Below the pieces are notes generated by a model, which worked only from the letters and a program-made list of their open reading frames with translations, was not told where the DNA came from and made no database searches. Below, in pieces: positions 7,360 through 14,707 of a DNA stretch of 20,116 nt; the stretch's first letter is position 1; each line of letters starts with the position of its first letter. The position numbers were made by a program, and so were the translations under genes. This DNA is from Alphaproteobacteria bacterium (lineage in GTDB: Bacteria; Pseudomonadota; Alphaproteobacteria; UBA828): assembly GCA_022826345.1 (NCBI GenBank), contig JAJDVB010000161.1, positions 1 to 20,116 on the forward strand, in the 5' to 3' direction.

Positions 7360-8847
7360 TCAGGCGAGTTCCGGCGAGGAGGCCGGTGCCCGGCGGTGTT
7401 GCGTTGCCTGCTCGAAGGAATAGGCGAGCGCCAGAAGGTCGCCTTCGCAATAGGGCAAACCCAGGATCTCCATGCCAACCGGCACACCCTCGGGCGTAAA
7501 GCCGGCAGGCACGCTGATGGCCGGCATCCAGGTCTGCGCGCCGATCAGGGTGTTCGTCGGGAACTCGAGTGTCTTCCATTGCCCGGCGTTGAGGTCGTCG
7601 CGCCGAGGCGACTGCACCTGGGTGGTCGGATAGACCAGCGCAGCCGCGCCGGCCTTGCCCATCTGATTGATCACGATCCGCCTGAATTTCTCCGAGGTCG
7701 TGTAGCGCGGGTAGTACTCCGGATCCGAATAGGGGTCTTCCGGACCCTCCGCGATCTCTTCCAGCAGATCGAGCATCGGGTGGTACTGCTTGGTCTCGAT
7801 GAGCGCGCGCACGCTCTCCGCCGCCAACGAGGGGCGGGACGCCATGAACTCGTCGATCGCGCTCCGCGAATGATTGATGTAGAGCGATGAGTACAGGATG
7901 TGGTCCATGAGGTCGGGGATTTCGACATCGACGAGGGTCGCGCCCGCGCCCTTCAGAGCGCCAAGGGCATCCTCGATGACCGCGTTGACCACCGCCGCGT
8001 TGGGGTTCGACGAATCGCCGAAGGCTGAGCGCACCACGCCGATGGTCTTGCCTGACAACGCGTCCTTATCCAGACAAGCGACGTAGTCCGTCTTCCCGGC
8101 AATGAGCGCCGTCGAGGTGTAGGGATCTTCGGGGTCGAAGCCGGCGACGACCTGGAGCAACTTGGCCGTGTCGGTAACGGTGCGGCACATCGGCCCAGCG
8201 GAATCCTGGAAGATGACGAGCGGCGACATGCCGGCCCGGCTGATCAGGCCCGGCGTCACCTTGAGCCCCACCAGATTGTCGAACGAAGCGGGCAGACGCG
8301 CGGAGCCGCCTGTGTCCTCGCCAAGCCCGATGGCGCCCAGATTTGCGGCGACCGCACACCCCGTGCCGCCGCTTGATCCGCCTGGATCGCGTTCGAGATC
8401 GTAGGGGTTCTTGGTCTCACCGATTGCCGAGCAATAGCCGAACCACGAGGTCGCGAAATCGGGCATCGCCGTCTTCGCGAGGATGATCGCGCCGGCCTCG
8501 CGCATCATCGTGATCGCCGTCGCGTCCTTCTCCGGCAGGTAGTCCTTCGCAGCGATCGAGCCGAAGGTCGTGATGATATCGGCCGTCTCGACCTGGTCCT
8601 TCACGACCACCGGAATGCCGTGCAGCGGGCCGGTTAGCCCGCCCTCGGCGAATGCCTTGTCGAGCGCTTCCGCCTCCTCCACCGCCCGCGGGTTGACGTT
8701 GATGACCGAGTTCAGAGCGGGGCCGTTTCGATCGTAGGCTTCGATCCGCGCGAGGTAGCGCGACACGAGCTCCGCTGCGCTCAGCTCGCCCGAGCGATAC
8801 GCCTCGTGAATACCGGCGATGGTGGCTTCTTCGACGCGAAAGGCCAT
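7360..8847 (-). CDS. Amidase-signature family hydrolase
   Basis: 495 residues, normal for the family. The Ser-cisSer-Lys catalytic triad is complete: Lys83 (PVVVKDQVE), Ser158 (GGSSGG) and Ser182 (EDTGGSAR). The spacings of 75 and 24 residues match those of fatty-acid amide hydrolase. There is no signal peptide, so it is cytosolic. The family hydrolyses amides to acid and ammonia and includes GatA, urea-derivative (allophanate) hydrolases and many catabolic amidases. No gatB/gatC lies nearby and GatA-specific features were not noticed, so a catabolic role is favoured. The ATG has GGAGGA a few bases upstream. It is convergent with the importer operon and may process its cargo (inference). The exact substrate is unknown. 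Confidence 0.92.
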   Translation of the reverse strand: MAFRVEEATIAGIHEAYRSGELSAAELVSRYLARIEAYDRNGPALNSVINVNPRAVEEAEALDKAFAEGGLTGPLHGIPVVVKDQVETADIITTFGSIAAKDYLPEKDATAITMMREAGAIILAKTAMPDFATSWFGYCSAIGETKNPYDLERDPGGSSGGTGCAVAANLGAIGLGEDTGGSARLPASFDNLVGLKVTPGLISRAGMSPLVIFQDSAGPMCRTVTDTAKLLQVVAGFDPEDPYTSTALIAGKTDYVACLDKDALSGKTIGVVRSAFGDSSNPNAAVVNAVIEDALGALKGAGATLVDVEIPDLMDHILYSSLYINHSRSAIDEFMASRPSLAAESVRALIETKQYHPMLDLLEEIAEGPEDPYSDPEYYPRYTTSEKFRRIVINQMGKAGAAALVYPTTQVQSPRRDDLNAGQWKTLEFPTNTLIGAQTWMPAISVPAGFTPEGVPVGMEILGLPYCEGDLLALAYSFEQATQHRRAPASSPELA

Positions 8848-8882
8848 GGCGTCCTCCTGAGAACCCGGGGTTGCAACGTCAG

Positions 8883-8900
8883 GCCGGGCGACCGCCCGGC
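8883..8900. repeat. Short inverted repeat in the amidase / enoyl-CoA hydratase intergenic region
   Basis: GCCGGGC (8883-8889) and GCCCGGC (8894-8900) form a 7-bp dyad with a 4-nt spacer, 36 bases upstream of the amidase start and in the divergent promoter region shared with the enoyl-CoA hydratase gene. It could be an operator or a 5'-leader hairpin. A second GC palindrome, GCCGCCGGCGGC, lies at 8946-8957. Confidence 0.35.
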
Positions 8901-9012
8901 TATCGAGGCTATGCTAAATGAGTGCCGGTCCGCACGCCACGCCCGGCCGCCGGCGGCTCGAAGACGCGGAATGCTATCGTCGTGCCCCGCGCATCCGTCC
9001 TGGGGGTCTGCG

Positions 9013-9819
9013 ATGGACTATCGATGCATAACGTTCGAGCGGAGGGAGGCGGTCGGGCTGCTCACGCTCAACCGCCCCGAGCGGGCCAACGCGATGAACC
9101 GTGCCATGCTGGCGGAGCTCAATGCCGCTTGCGATGCAGCTGAGGCAGACGGGACCATCCGCGCGCTGGTGGTGACTGGGGCGGGCGGTGCCTTCTCCTC
9201 GGGCTTCGATCTCAAGGAGCAGGCAGCGGCCCCGCCCCAAGGTGTCGCTGAGTGGCGCGACGTGCTGCGCGACGACTTCGACACCGTGATGCGCTTCTGG
9301 CGCCTCTCGAAGCCGACGATCGCTGCGGTGCGCGGCCCGGCGCTCGCCGGCGGCTGCGAGCTTGCGCTCGCCTGCGACGTGACCGTGGCGGCCGAGGACG
9401 CCCGCTTCGGCGAGCCCGAGTTGCGCTTCGGCGCGGGCATCGTCGTGATGCTGATGCCTTGGCTCGCCGGACCCAAGCACGCGAAGGAGATTCTGCTCAC
9501 CGGCGACGACGAGATCGGCGCCCGCCGCGCCTACGAGATCGGCCTCGTCAACCATGTCGTGCCCGTGGGCGAGGAGATCGAGACCGCGCTCACGCTTGCC
9601 CGCCGCATGGCCGCCATCGAGCCGGCCCTGCTTAGGCGCACCAAGGCCACGATCAATCGCATGTACGCCATGATGGCCTTCGACGAGACGCTTGAAATGG
9701 CGCTCGAGGAAGACATCACAATCGAAGGCGAGGGCACGGCCACCAAGCGCGAATTCCTCGAGATCACGCGGACCCAGGGCCTGCGCGCCGCCATCGCGTG
9801 GCGTGACGCCAAGAGGTGA
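9013..9819 (+). CDS. Enoyl-CoA hydratase/isomerase (crotonase family)
   Basis: 268 residues from ATG 9013, where the typical crotonase N-terminus begins (ITFERREAVGLLTLNRPERANAMN). ATG 8971 would add 14 unconvincing residues. Oxyanion-hole segments are FSSGFDL (residues 61-67) and LAGG (111-114). Both catalytic glutamates of classical enoyl-CoA hydratase are present: Glu116 (GGCELALACD) and Glu136 (FGEPELRFG), 20 residues apart as in the rat mitochondrial enzyme. It therefore probably hydrates trans-2-enoyl-CoA in fatty-acid or aromatic/branched acid breakdown. The gene stands alone, divergent from the amidase, with def 100 bases downstream. No other beta-oxidation gene is adjacent, so the pathway cannot be fixed; a related crotonase activity remains possible. 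Confidence 0.9.
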   Translation: MDYRCITFERREAVGLLTLNRPERANAMNRAMLAELNAACDAAEADGTIRALVVTGAGGAFSSGFDLKEQAAAPPQGVAEWRDVLRDDFDTVMRFWRLSKPTIAAVRGPALAGGCELALACDVTVAAEDARFGEPELRFGAGIVVMLMPWLAGPKHAKEILLTGDDEIGARRAYEIGLVNHVVPVGEEIETALTLARRMAAIEPALLRRTKATINRMYAMMAFDETLEMALEEDITIEGEGTATKREFLEITRTQGLRAAIAWRDAKR

Positions 9820-9862
9820 GCGCGCCATCCCGTGCGATTTCACGCTCCATCCGTCGGGGTGC

Positions 9863-9891
9863 TTGACCTCCGCTACGCGCCGCCTTAGCTA
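9863..9891 (+). promoter_or_regulatory. Possible promoter for the def-fmt-truA group
   Basis: TTGACC (9863-9868) is a good -35 match. The -10 candidate about 17 bases downstream (TAGCTA, 9886-9891) is poor. It sits just before the def start in the 100-bp gap after the enoyl-CoA hydratase gene. Assignment is weak. Confidence 0.25.
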
Positions 9892-9919
9892 AGTGCAGCT
9901 TCTGTTTCGGTCGATTGCG

Positions 9920-10435
9920 ATGGCCATACGCCCGATCATCACTGCGCCCGACAAGCGGCTGAAGGCGCGCTCCGCGCCGGTCGAGGTCGTCGACGACGAG
10001 GTGCGCGCGCTGCTGGACGACATGATGGAGTCGATGCACGCGGCAGAGGGCATCGGCCTCGCCGCCATCCAGATCGGCGTGCCCAGGCGCTGCATCGTGG
10101 CTGACGTGCATCTGGCCGACGAGCCGTCGGCGCCGCTCAAGCTGGTCAATCCCGAGATCGTCTGGCGCTCCGACGAACGCGTGAGCCGAGAGGAGGGCTG
10201 CCTCTCCTTCCCCGACCACTATGCCGAGGTGGAGCGGCCGGCGTCGGTGACGGTGGCCTATCTAGACGAGACCGGCGCGGCACAGGAGATCACGGCCGTC
10301 GGCACGCTCGCCGTCTGCCTGCAGCACGAGATCGACCATCTGGAGGGGGTACTCTTCGTGGACTACCTGTCGCTGGTCAAGCGCAGCATCATCCTGCGCA
10401 AGCTGACCAAGGCGCGCCGCGCCGCCGCCGGCTAA
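9920..10435 (+). CDS. def: Peptide deformylase
   Basis: 171 residues from ATG 9920, which gives the usual MAIRPI(I)xxPDxRL N-terminus; an upstream GTG (9893) would add nine atypical residues. It removes the formyl group from the N-terminal Met of nascent proteins. All three family motifs are present: GIGLAAIQIG (motif 1, Gln51), EEGCLSFP (motif 2, metal ligand Cys94) and QHEIDH (motif 3, His136, Glu137, His140). The motif-1 cysteine-free G-I-G-L-A-A form and length fit bacterial type 1 enzymes. It precedes fmt by 15 bases, the classic pairing of the enzymes that remove and add the formyl group, and truA follows, an order common in alphaproteobacteria. Essential housekeeping gene. Confidence 0.97.
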   Translation: MAIRPIITAPDKRLKARSAPVEVVDDEVRALLDDMMESMHAAEGIGLAAIQIGVPRRCIVADVHLADEPSAPLKLVNPEIVWRSDERVSREEGCLSFPDHYAEVERPASVTVAYLDETGAAQEITAVGTLAVCLQHEIDHLEGVLFVDYLSLVKRSIILRKLTKARRAAAG

Positions 10436-10450
10436 ACCGCGCAGGAACCC

Positions 10451-11398
10451 ATGCGATCATTGAGGCTGGTGTTCATGGGAACGCCGGCCTTCGCCGTGCC
10501 CACCCTCGATGCGCTCATAGCGAGCGGCCATTCCATCGCTGCCGTCTACACCCAGCCGCCGCGCGCTGCGGAGCGCGGCCGCAAGGTACGGCCGACGCCG
10601 GTGGCCGTCCGCGCCGAGGCTGCCGGGATCGAAGTGATGACCCCGGCAAGTCTGAAACCCCAGGAGGCGCAGACCGCGTTCGCCGGGCTGGATGCGGACC
10701 TCGCGGTCACAGTCGCCTATGGTTTGATCCTGCCGCCGGCCGTGCTGGCGGCGCCCCGGCTCGGCTGCATCAACGCCCATGCCTCGCTGCTGCCGCGTTG
10801 GCGCGGCGCGGCGCCGATCCAGCGGGCGATCATGGCGGGCGACAGCGAGACCGGCGTCACCATCATGCGGATGGACGAGGACCTCGACACGGGCCCCATC
10901 CTGATGGCCGAGCGGGTGCCGATCGGGCCCGAAACCACGGGCGGAACGCTGCACGACGCTTTGGCCGCACTCTCCGCCCGTCTTGTGGTGGAGGCGATTA
11001 ACGCCCTTGCGGCAGGAAGTCTTGATGAGACACCGCAGCCCAACGAAGGCGCGACCTACGCCGCGAAGCTCGAAAAGCACGAGGCCGCCATCGACTGGCG
11101 GTTACCCGCAGAGCATATCGAGCGCACGGTGCGCGCCCTCGCGCCGAGACCCGGTGCCTGGTTCGGTCACGAGGGGGAGCGCATCAAGGTGCTGGCGGCC
11201 GAAGAAGACGCCGGAACCTCGGGCGCGCTGCCGGGAACGGTCATCGACGAGGCACTGACCATCGCCTGCGGCGACAGCTCGGCTCTACGGCCAACCCGCC
11301 TTCAGCGCGCCGGCAAGGCAGCGATGGACGCGGACGCCTTCCTGCGCGGACGACCGATCTCCGCCGGCACACGGCTGCCATGCCCCGCTACAAGCTGA
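10451..11398 (+). CDS. fmt: Methionyl-tRNA formyltransferase
   Basis: 315 residues, standard length. It transfers a formyl group from 10-formyl-tetrahydrofolate to initiator Met-tRNA. The N-terminal Rossmann-like domain begins LRLVFMGTPAFAVPTL. The catalytic Asn108, His110 and Asp146 are present in INAHASLLPRWRGAAPIQ and MDEDLDTGPI; each is offset by two from the E. coli residues 106, 108 and 144. The C-terminal tRNA-binding domain runs from about residue 210 and ends with the family-like LQRAGKAAMDADAFLRGR. It lies between def (15 bases upstream) and truA, whose start overlaps its last 19 bases in another frame, so the three are probably co-transcribed. Confidence 0.97.
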   Translation: MRSLRLVFMGTPAFAVPTLDALIASGHSIAAVYTQPPRAAERGRKVRPTPVAVRAEAAGIEVMTPASLKPQEAQTAFAGLDADLAVTVAYGLILPPAVLAAPRLGCINAHASLLPRWRGAAPIQRAIMAGDSETGVTIMRMDEDLDTGPILMAERVPIGPETTGGTLHDALAALSARLVVEAINALAAGSLDETPQPNEGATYAAKLEKHEAAIDWRLPAEHIERTVRALAPRPGAWFGHEGERIKVLAAEEDAGTSGALPGTVIDEALTIACGDSSALRPTRLQRAGKAAMDADAFLRGRPISAGTRLPCPATS

Positions 11399-12156
11399 CC
11401 CTCGAATACGACGGTACCGGCTTCGTCGGCTGGCAGTATCAGGGCGACGGGCGCTCGGTGCAGGAGGCGCTGGAGCGCGCGGTCGAGCGCTTCTGCGGCG
11501 AACAGGTGCGCGTGCATGGCGCGGGCCGCACTGATTCCGGCGTTCACGCGCTGGGCCAGTGCTGCCACCTCGATCTCACACGGCAGGCAGAGCCGGCGGT
11601 GCTGCGCGATGCGCTCAACGCACACTTGCGGCCTGCGCCGGCCGTCGTTCTCGACGCGGCCGAAGTGCCGCTCGGCTTCGATGCCAGGCGCGATGCCACG
11701 ATGCGCGTCTATCTCTACCGGATCGTCAATCGCAAGACGCCGCTTGCGCTCGCGAAGGACCGCGCTTGGCACCTCGCGCGCCCGCTCGATGCGAGCGCCA
11801 TGGCCGAGGCCGCGCGCCCGCTGGAGGGCACCCACGACTTCACGACCTTCCGGGCCGCTCATTGTCAGGCGACCTCGCCGGTGCGCACCCTCAACAGCCT
11901 CGCCGTCTTACGAACCGGAGACGAAATCGCGATTCGCGCCTGGGCGCGCTCCTTCCTCCACCACCAGGTGCGCGCCATGGTGGGCACGCTGGTCGAGGTG
12001 GGCGACGGCCGGCGGACGCCGGCAGATGTGGGTGCCGCGCTTGCCGACCGCAACCGGCGCCGGAGCGGCCCGACGGCGCCGGCCTACGGCCTCTATCTCG
12101 AAGCGGTGATCTATCCGCCAGCGGAACGGCCGGCGGTCCCGCGTGCTACTTCTTGA
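11380..12156 (+). CDS. truA: tRNA pseudouridine(38-40) synthase TruA
   Basis: 258 residues. It isomerises uridines 38-40 in the anticodon arm of many tRNAs. The N-terminus MPRYKLTLEYDGTGFVGWQ and the catalytic-loop motif GAGRTDSGVHALGQ (catalytic Asp52) are diagnostic. A later RTLNSLAV and the FLHHQVRAMVGTLVEVG segment complete the family pattern. The ATG lies inside the end of fmt (19-base overlap), implying coupled translation. The 3' end overlaps the convergent SRPBCC gene by 11 bases, so the two transcription units run into each other. Confidence 0.97.
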   Translation: MPRYKLTLEYDGTGFVGWQYQGDGRSVQEALERAVERFCGEQVRVHGAGRTDSGVHALGQCCHLDLTRQAEPAVLRDALNAHLRPAPAVVLDAAEVPLGFDARRDATMRVYLYRIVNRKTPLALAKDRAWHLARPLDASAMAEAARPLEGTHDFTTFRAAHCQATSPVRTLNSLAVLRTGDEIAIRAWARSFLHHQVRAMVGTLVEVGDGRRTPADVGAALADRNRRRSGPTAPAYGLYLEAVIYPPAERPAVPRATS

Positions 12157-12589
12157 CCCCGAGCACGTCGCGGGTGCCCTGAATTCCGGTGCGGTAGATG
12201 ACCTCGACGAATTCCAGGCATTCCGCCTTGGTCTTTCCCTTCTTCGGCACGAAGCGGCTGGTCCACTCCACCTGACTGCGCCGCGACGTGATGGGCTTCA
12301 CCTTGATGGTGGCGGTGTAGTCGCTGAACGGCACCATGTCGTCGGGATCGGCGGTGATCGCGTAGACCTGCGTGCGAGTCGCCGTATCGTACTTCAGCAG
12401 CGTTTCGTCGAGCGCGCCCTTCACGCCCTTGACCTTGAGCGTTCGCACCGTGCCCTTCTTGTTGAGCGTGCTCCGCGTGATTGCGCCAGCCATAATCACC
12501 GGCAGGTTGTTGAATGCCCCCAGCTCACCGAAGACACGGTCAGCCGACGCACTGATCTCCTCTACGACCTTCGCGCGCGTGTATGCCAT
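12146..12589 (-). CDS. Small SRPBCC (Bet v 1-like / polyketide cyclase-like) fold protein
   Basis: 147 residues. The pattern is that of the SRPBCC lipid/ligand-binding superfamily: an N-terminal strand and helix (VVEEISASADRVFGELGAFNNLP), repeated beta strands (GTVRTLKVKG, TRTQVYAITAD, FSDYTATIKVKPI, SQVEWTSRFVPK) and a long C-terminal helix. The middle ALDETLLKYD...Y.I segment resembles MxaD-like members. No catalytic residues can be assigned; such proteins bind hydrophobic small molecules or act in enzyme maturation. Start ATG 12589 has GGGAGGGG upstream. It lies 78 bases after the 91-residue gene on the same strand, so it is probably the last gene of the aldehyde oxidoreductase operon, though its own promoter is possible. 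The 3' end overlaps truA. Confidence 0.75.
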   Translation of the reverse strand: MAYTRAKVVEEISASADRVFGELGAFNNLPVIMAGAITRSTLNKKGTVRTLKVKGVKGALDETLLKYDTATRTQVYAITADPDDMVPFSDYTATIKVKPITSRRSQVEWTSRFVPKKGKTKAECLEFVEVIYRTGIQGTRDVLGVKK

Positions 12590-12667
12590 CGCCCGCCCCT
12601 CCCTTTCTTATTTGAGACATTCAGCGATGGTGGACGGAAAATTCGCCGAGCGCAATGCGCGATGGAG

Positions 12668-12943
12668 CTATCCGCCGCCGCGCTGGAAGGAGATATCGAG
12701 CCGGGCGAGATGCCCCTCGGGGTCTTCATAGCCGCTGTAGTGGAAGCGTGCGGCGAGGACCGGCAGCGCCAGCAGGCCGATGCGGCGCTCAGGCTTGGCC
12801 GAAAGCGTGATTTCGAGCGTGCCGGCCCTCTCGCGGACCGTGATCGTGTCGCCGTCCTCAGAGATATCGGCCTCCGGGAGCGCGCGGCGCAGCGTGCGCC
12901 GGAACTCGTGGCGCTCGATCGCCATCTCCTTCTCGAAGATCAC
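12668..12943 (-). CDS. Unrecognised 91-residue protein with C-terminal Gly-Gly-Gly, in the aor operon
   Basis: 91 residues from GTG 12943, or about 84 if the internal ATG of MAIERHEF is used; neither start has a well-spaced ribosome binding site. I do not recognise the family. It is soluble and charged: a helix (EMAIERHEFRRTLRRALPEA), then alternating strands (DTITVRERAGTLEITLS, RIGLLALPVLAARFHYSGY) and a C-terminal strand LARLDISFQRGGG. The codons for the last three residues are GGC GGC GGA directly before TAG. It starts 41 bases after the MoaD-like gene on the same strand and precedes the SRPBCC gene, so a role in assembly or sulfur transfer for the tungsten enzyme is reasonable but inferred. 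Frame and composition fit a real gene. Confidence 0.7.
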   Translation of the reverse strand: MIFEKEMAIERHEFRRTLRRALPEADISEDGDTITVRERAGTLEITLSAKPERRIGLLALPVLAARFHYSGYEDPEGHLARLDISFQRGGG

Positions 12944-12984
12944 GGGCTCGGACGTGCGACTGAACTCGTGCCGGTCTCGCCGGC

Positions 12985-13236
12985 TTAGCCGCCGGCCACG
13001 GGCGGCCAGATCGCCAGCGTGTCGTTCTCGTTCAGCGCGTGGGAGCCGCGCTCGCTCGGCTCCACGTAGATGCCGTTCACCAGCACGATGGAGCAGTATT
13101 GGCGGGGCAGGTTGAACCTGGCGAAGACGTCCTCGGGCGTGGTGCCGTCGTCCAGGTCGAGCTCGACCTGGTTGTCCACGGCGCCGGCGGGAAGATAGTC
13201 GCTCAGCAGGGCGTAGAGCTTGACGGTCACCTTCAT
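12985..13236 (-). CDS. aorD: MoaD/ThiS-family sulfur carrier protein (AorD-like)
   Basis: 83 residues with the ubiquitin-like beta-grasp pattern: MKVTVKLYALLSDYLP, a middle VELDLDDGTTPEDVFARFNLP helix, IVLVNG, LNENDTLAIWPPVAGG. The C-terminal Gly-Gly is exactly terminal, as required for adenylation and thiocarboxylation in MoaD proteins, which supply dithiolene sulfur to molybdopterin. No MoaE, MoeB or other cofactor gene is nearby, so this copy is probably dedicated to the pterin of the adjacent tungsten enzyme. A MoaD-like gene also follows aorABC in Aromatoleum aromaticum (from memory). It lies 51 bases after the FAD subunit gene and 41 before the 91-residue gene. No strong ribosome binding site is visible, so coupling to upstream translation is likely. 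Confidence 0.88.
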   Translation of the reverse strand: MKVTVKLYALLSDYLPAGAVDNQVELDLDDGTTPEDVFARFNLPRQYCSIVLVNGIYVEPSERGSHALNENDTLAIWPPVAGG

Positions 13237-13287
13237 GGCGAGTTCGCGGTGTCGCCAGAATAGCGCCGTGATCGCGGCCGTCGTGGC

Positions 13288-14535
13288 TCAGGTCTGGCTG
13301 TGGGCGACGTAGGCCTCCATCACGCGGTGCGGGTTCTCCTGAAGCCTCTCCTTCCAGTCGCCGAGCGCGGTCTGGTTCTGGATCAGGCCGCGGATCACGC
13401 CCACGTGGTCGGTGAGGCCGATGCCGAGCGCGCCGACCAGATGGTCGCCGTCGAACTCCAGCCGGAGGTACTTGTATCCGTCCTCGTCTACGGCGACGCC
13501 GCTGTCGCCGCCGGCAACACCCTCCCAGCTCCCGAACGAGCTGGAAACGAGCCCGACCGTGGCGAGCACGTTCATGTTGAGGCTGCCCTTGTAGTGCGCG
13601 TGGCGGCCCAGCATGTTGAGCGCCGCGATGCGGCCGTGCTCGGTCGCGGTTGGCTGGATCGCGTGCACCGAGTATTCGCCGGTGGAGAAGTCGAGGCCTT
13701 GCGCTACGTCGCCGGCGGCGAACACGCCCTTGGCGCTGGACTCCAGGTGCTGATCGACCAGCACGCCGTGGTCGGTCTTGATCCCGCTCCCCTCCAGGAA
13801 GCCGATGTTGGGGGCGACGCCGACCGCGAGCACGACCAGATGGGCCTCGATCTTCTCGCCGTTATCCAGCACCACCGCCTTGTCGCCGCCCGCGCCGCTG
13901 GCGGCTTCGATGCCGGCGACCCGTGTCGAGGTGAGCACGCGGATGTTCTTTGCCCCGCACCAGCGCTGCAGCATCCCGCCGGCCGTGGCGTCCATCATGC
14001 GCGAGACCATGCGGTCTTCCATCTCGATCACGGTGAGGTTGCCGCAGCGCTTGGCGAGCGCCTCCAGGATGATGCAACCGATGAAGCCCGCGCCGATCAG
14101 CACGACGTTGGCGTCTTCGTTGAGCAGCTTCGCGATCCCGCGGCAGTCTTCCAGGGTCCAGCAGTTGTGCACGCCGGGCAGATCAAGGCCGGGCACGGGC
14201 GGGCTGAGCGGGGTCGCGCCGGTGGAAATCAACAGACGGTCGTAGGAGACACTCTCGCCGCCGTTCAGCTTAAGCGTGCCGTCGGCGGTTGCCACGGATT
14301 CCGCACGCCCCTGGCGATACTGAATGCCGAGGCCCTCGTAGTGGCCTTCGGTCTTGCGGAGGTAGGTCCCGCTCTGCTCGATCATGCCCTCGAGGACGTA
14401 AGGGATCGCCATCCGCGAATAGGGCGGCTCCGGCTCGTCACCGATGAGGACGATGTCGGCGGCCCGGTCTCCCTTGCGCAAGGTTTCGGCAGCGACCACG
14501 CCGGCCGGGCCGGCACCCACGATCACATGCTGCAT
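13288..14535 (-). CDS. aorC: FAD/NAD(P)H-dependent oxidoreductase subunit of the aldehyde oxidoreductase (AorC-like)
   Basis: 415 residues, a pyridine-nucleotide-disulfide-type flavoprotein. The N-terminal FAD fingerprint is VIVGAGPAG (residues 4-12). The second Rossmann motif, for NAD(P)H, is VVLIGAGFIG near residue 145. The second FAD contact is GVFAAGDVAQ near residue 295. It resembles NADH:rubredoxin/nitrite reductase-type oxidoreductases but lacks extra Fe-S or Rieske domains and a redox-active CxxC pair. In the Aromatoleum enzyme the equivalent 46-kDa subunit passes electrons between NAD(H) and the Fe-S subunit; the size matches. ATG 14535 has GGGAG 6 bases upstream. It is separated from the tungsten subunit gene by 172 bases rich in hairpins, the longest gap in the operon. 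Cytosolic. Confidence 0.88.
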   Translation of the reverse strand: MQHVIVGAGPAGVVAAETLRKGDRAADIVLIGDEPEPPYSRMAIPYVLEGMIEQSGTYLRKTEGHYEGLGIQYRQGRAESVATADGTLKLNGGESVSYDRLLISTGATPLSPPVPGLDLPGVHNCWTLEDCRGIAKLLNEDANVVLIGAGFIGCIILEALAKRCGNLTVIEMEDRMVSRMMDATAGGMLQRWCGAKNIRVLTSTRVAGIEAASGAGGDKAVVLDNGEKIEAHLVVLAVGVAPNIGFLEGSGIKTDHGVLVDQHLESSAKGVFAAGDVAQGLDFSTGEYSVHAIQPTATEHGRIAALNMLGRHAHYKGSLNMNVLATVGLVSSSFGSWEGVAGGDSGVAVDEDGYKYLRLEFDGDHLVGALGIGLTDHVGVIRGLIQNQTALGDWKERLQENPHRVMEAYVAHSQT

Positions 14536-14564
14536 GTTGGCTCCCGCTTGGCTGTTCGCACCGT

Positions 14565-14595
14565 CCCCTGCGTCCGCGCCCGTGCGCGGCAGGGG
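14565..14595. repeat. Hairpin in the aorB-aorC spacer
   Basis: CCCCTGC (14565-14571) pairs with GCAGGGG (14589-14595), with an inner CGCG/CGCG pairing (14575-14578 with 14585-14588) and a 3-nt bulge. It lies about 30 bases before the aorC start in transcription direction. It may modulate aorC expression or RNA processing (inferred). Confidence 0.5.
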
Positions 14596-14640
14596 ATGGC
14601 CCGTTTCGTCTCGTTCAGTGCCGTCGTCTCCGATACAAGC

Positions 14641-14697
14641 CGGGGGACCGGCGCCCTGTTCGGCGCGCGCGGCCCCCCGTCGTCACGAGAATGACGA
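14641..14697. repeat. Two adjacent hairpins just after aorB
   Basis: CGGGGG (14641-14646) pairs with CCCCCG (14674-14679) outside an inner GCGCC/GGCGC stem (14651-14655 with 14662-14666). Next to it, TCGTCA (14680-14685) pairs with TGACGA (14692-14697) around a 6-nt loop. On the minus strand they come directly after the aorB stop and are not followed by a T-run. They are candidates for a partial terminator or a stabilising 3' structure on the aorAB message. Confidence 0.5.
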
Positions 14698-14707
14698 ACG
14701 ATACGGG

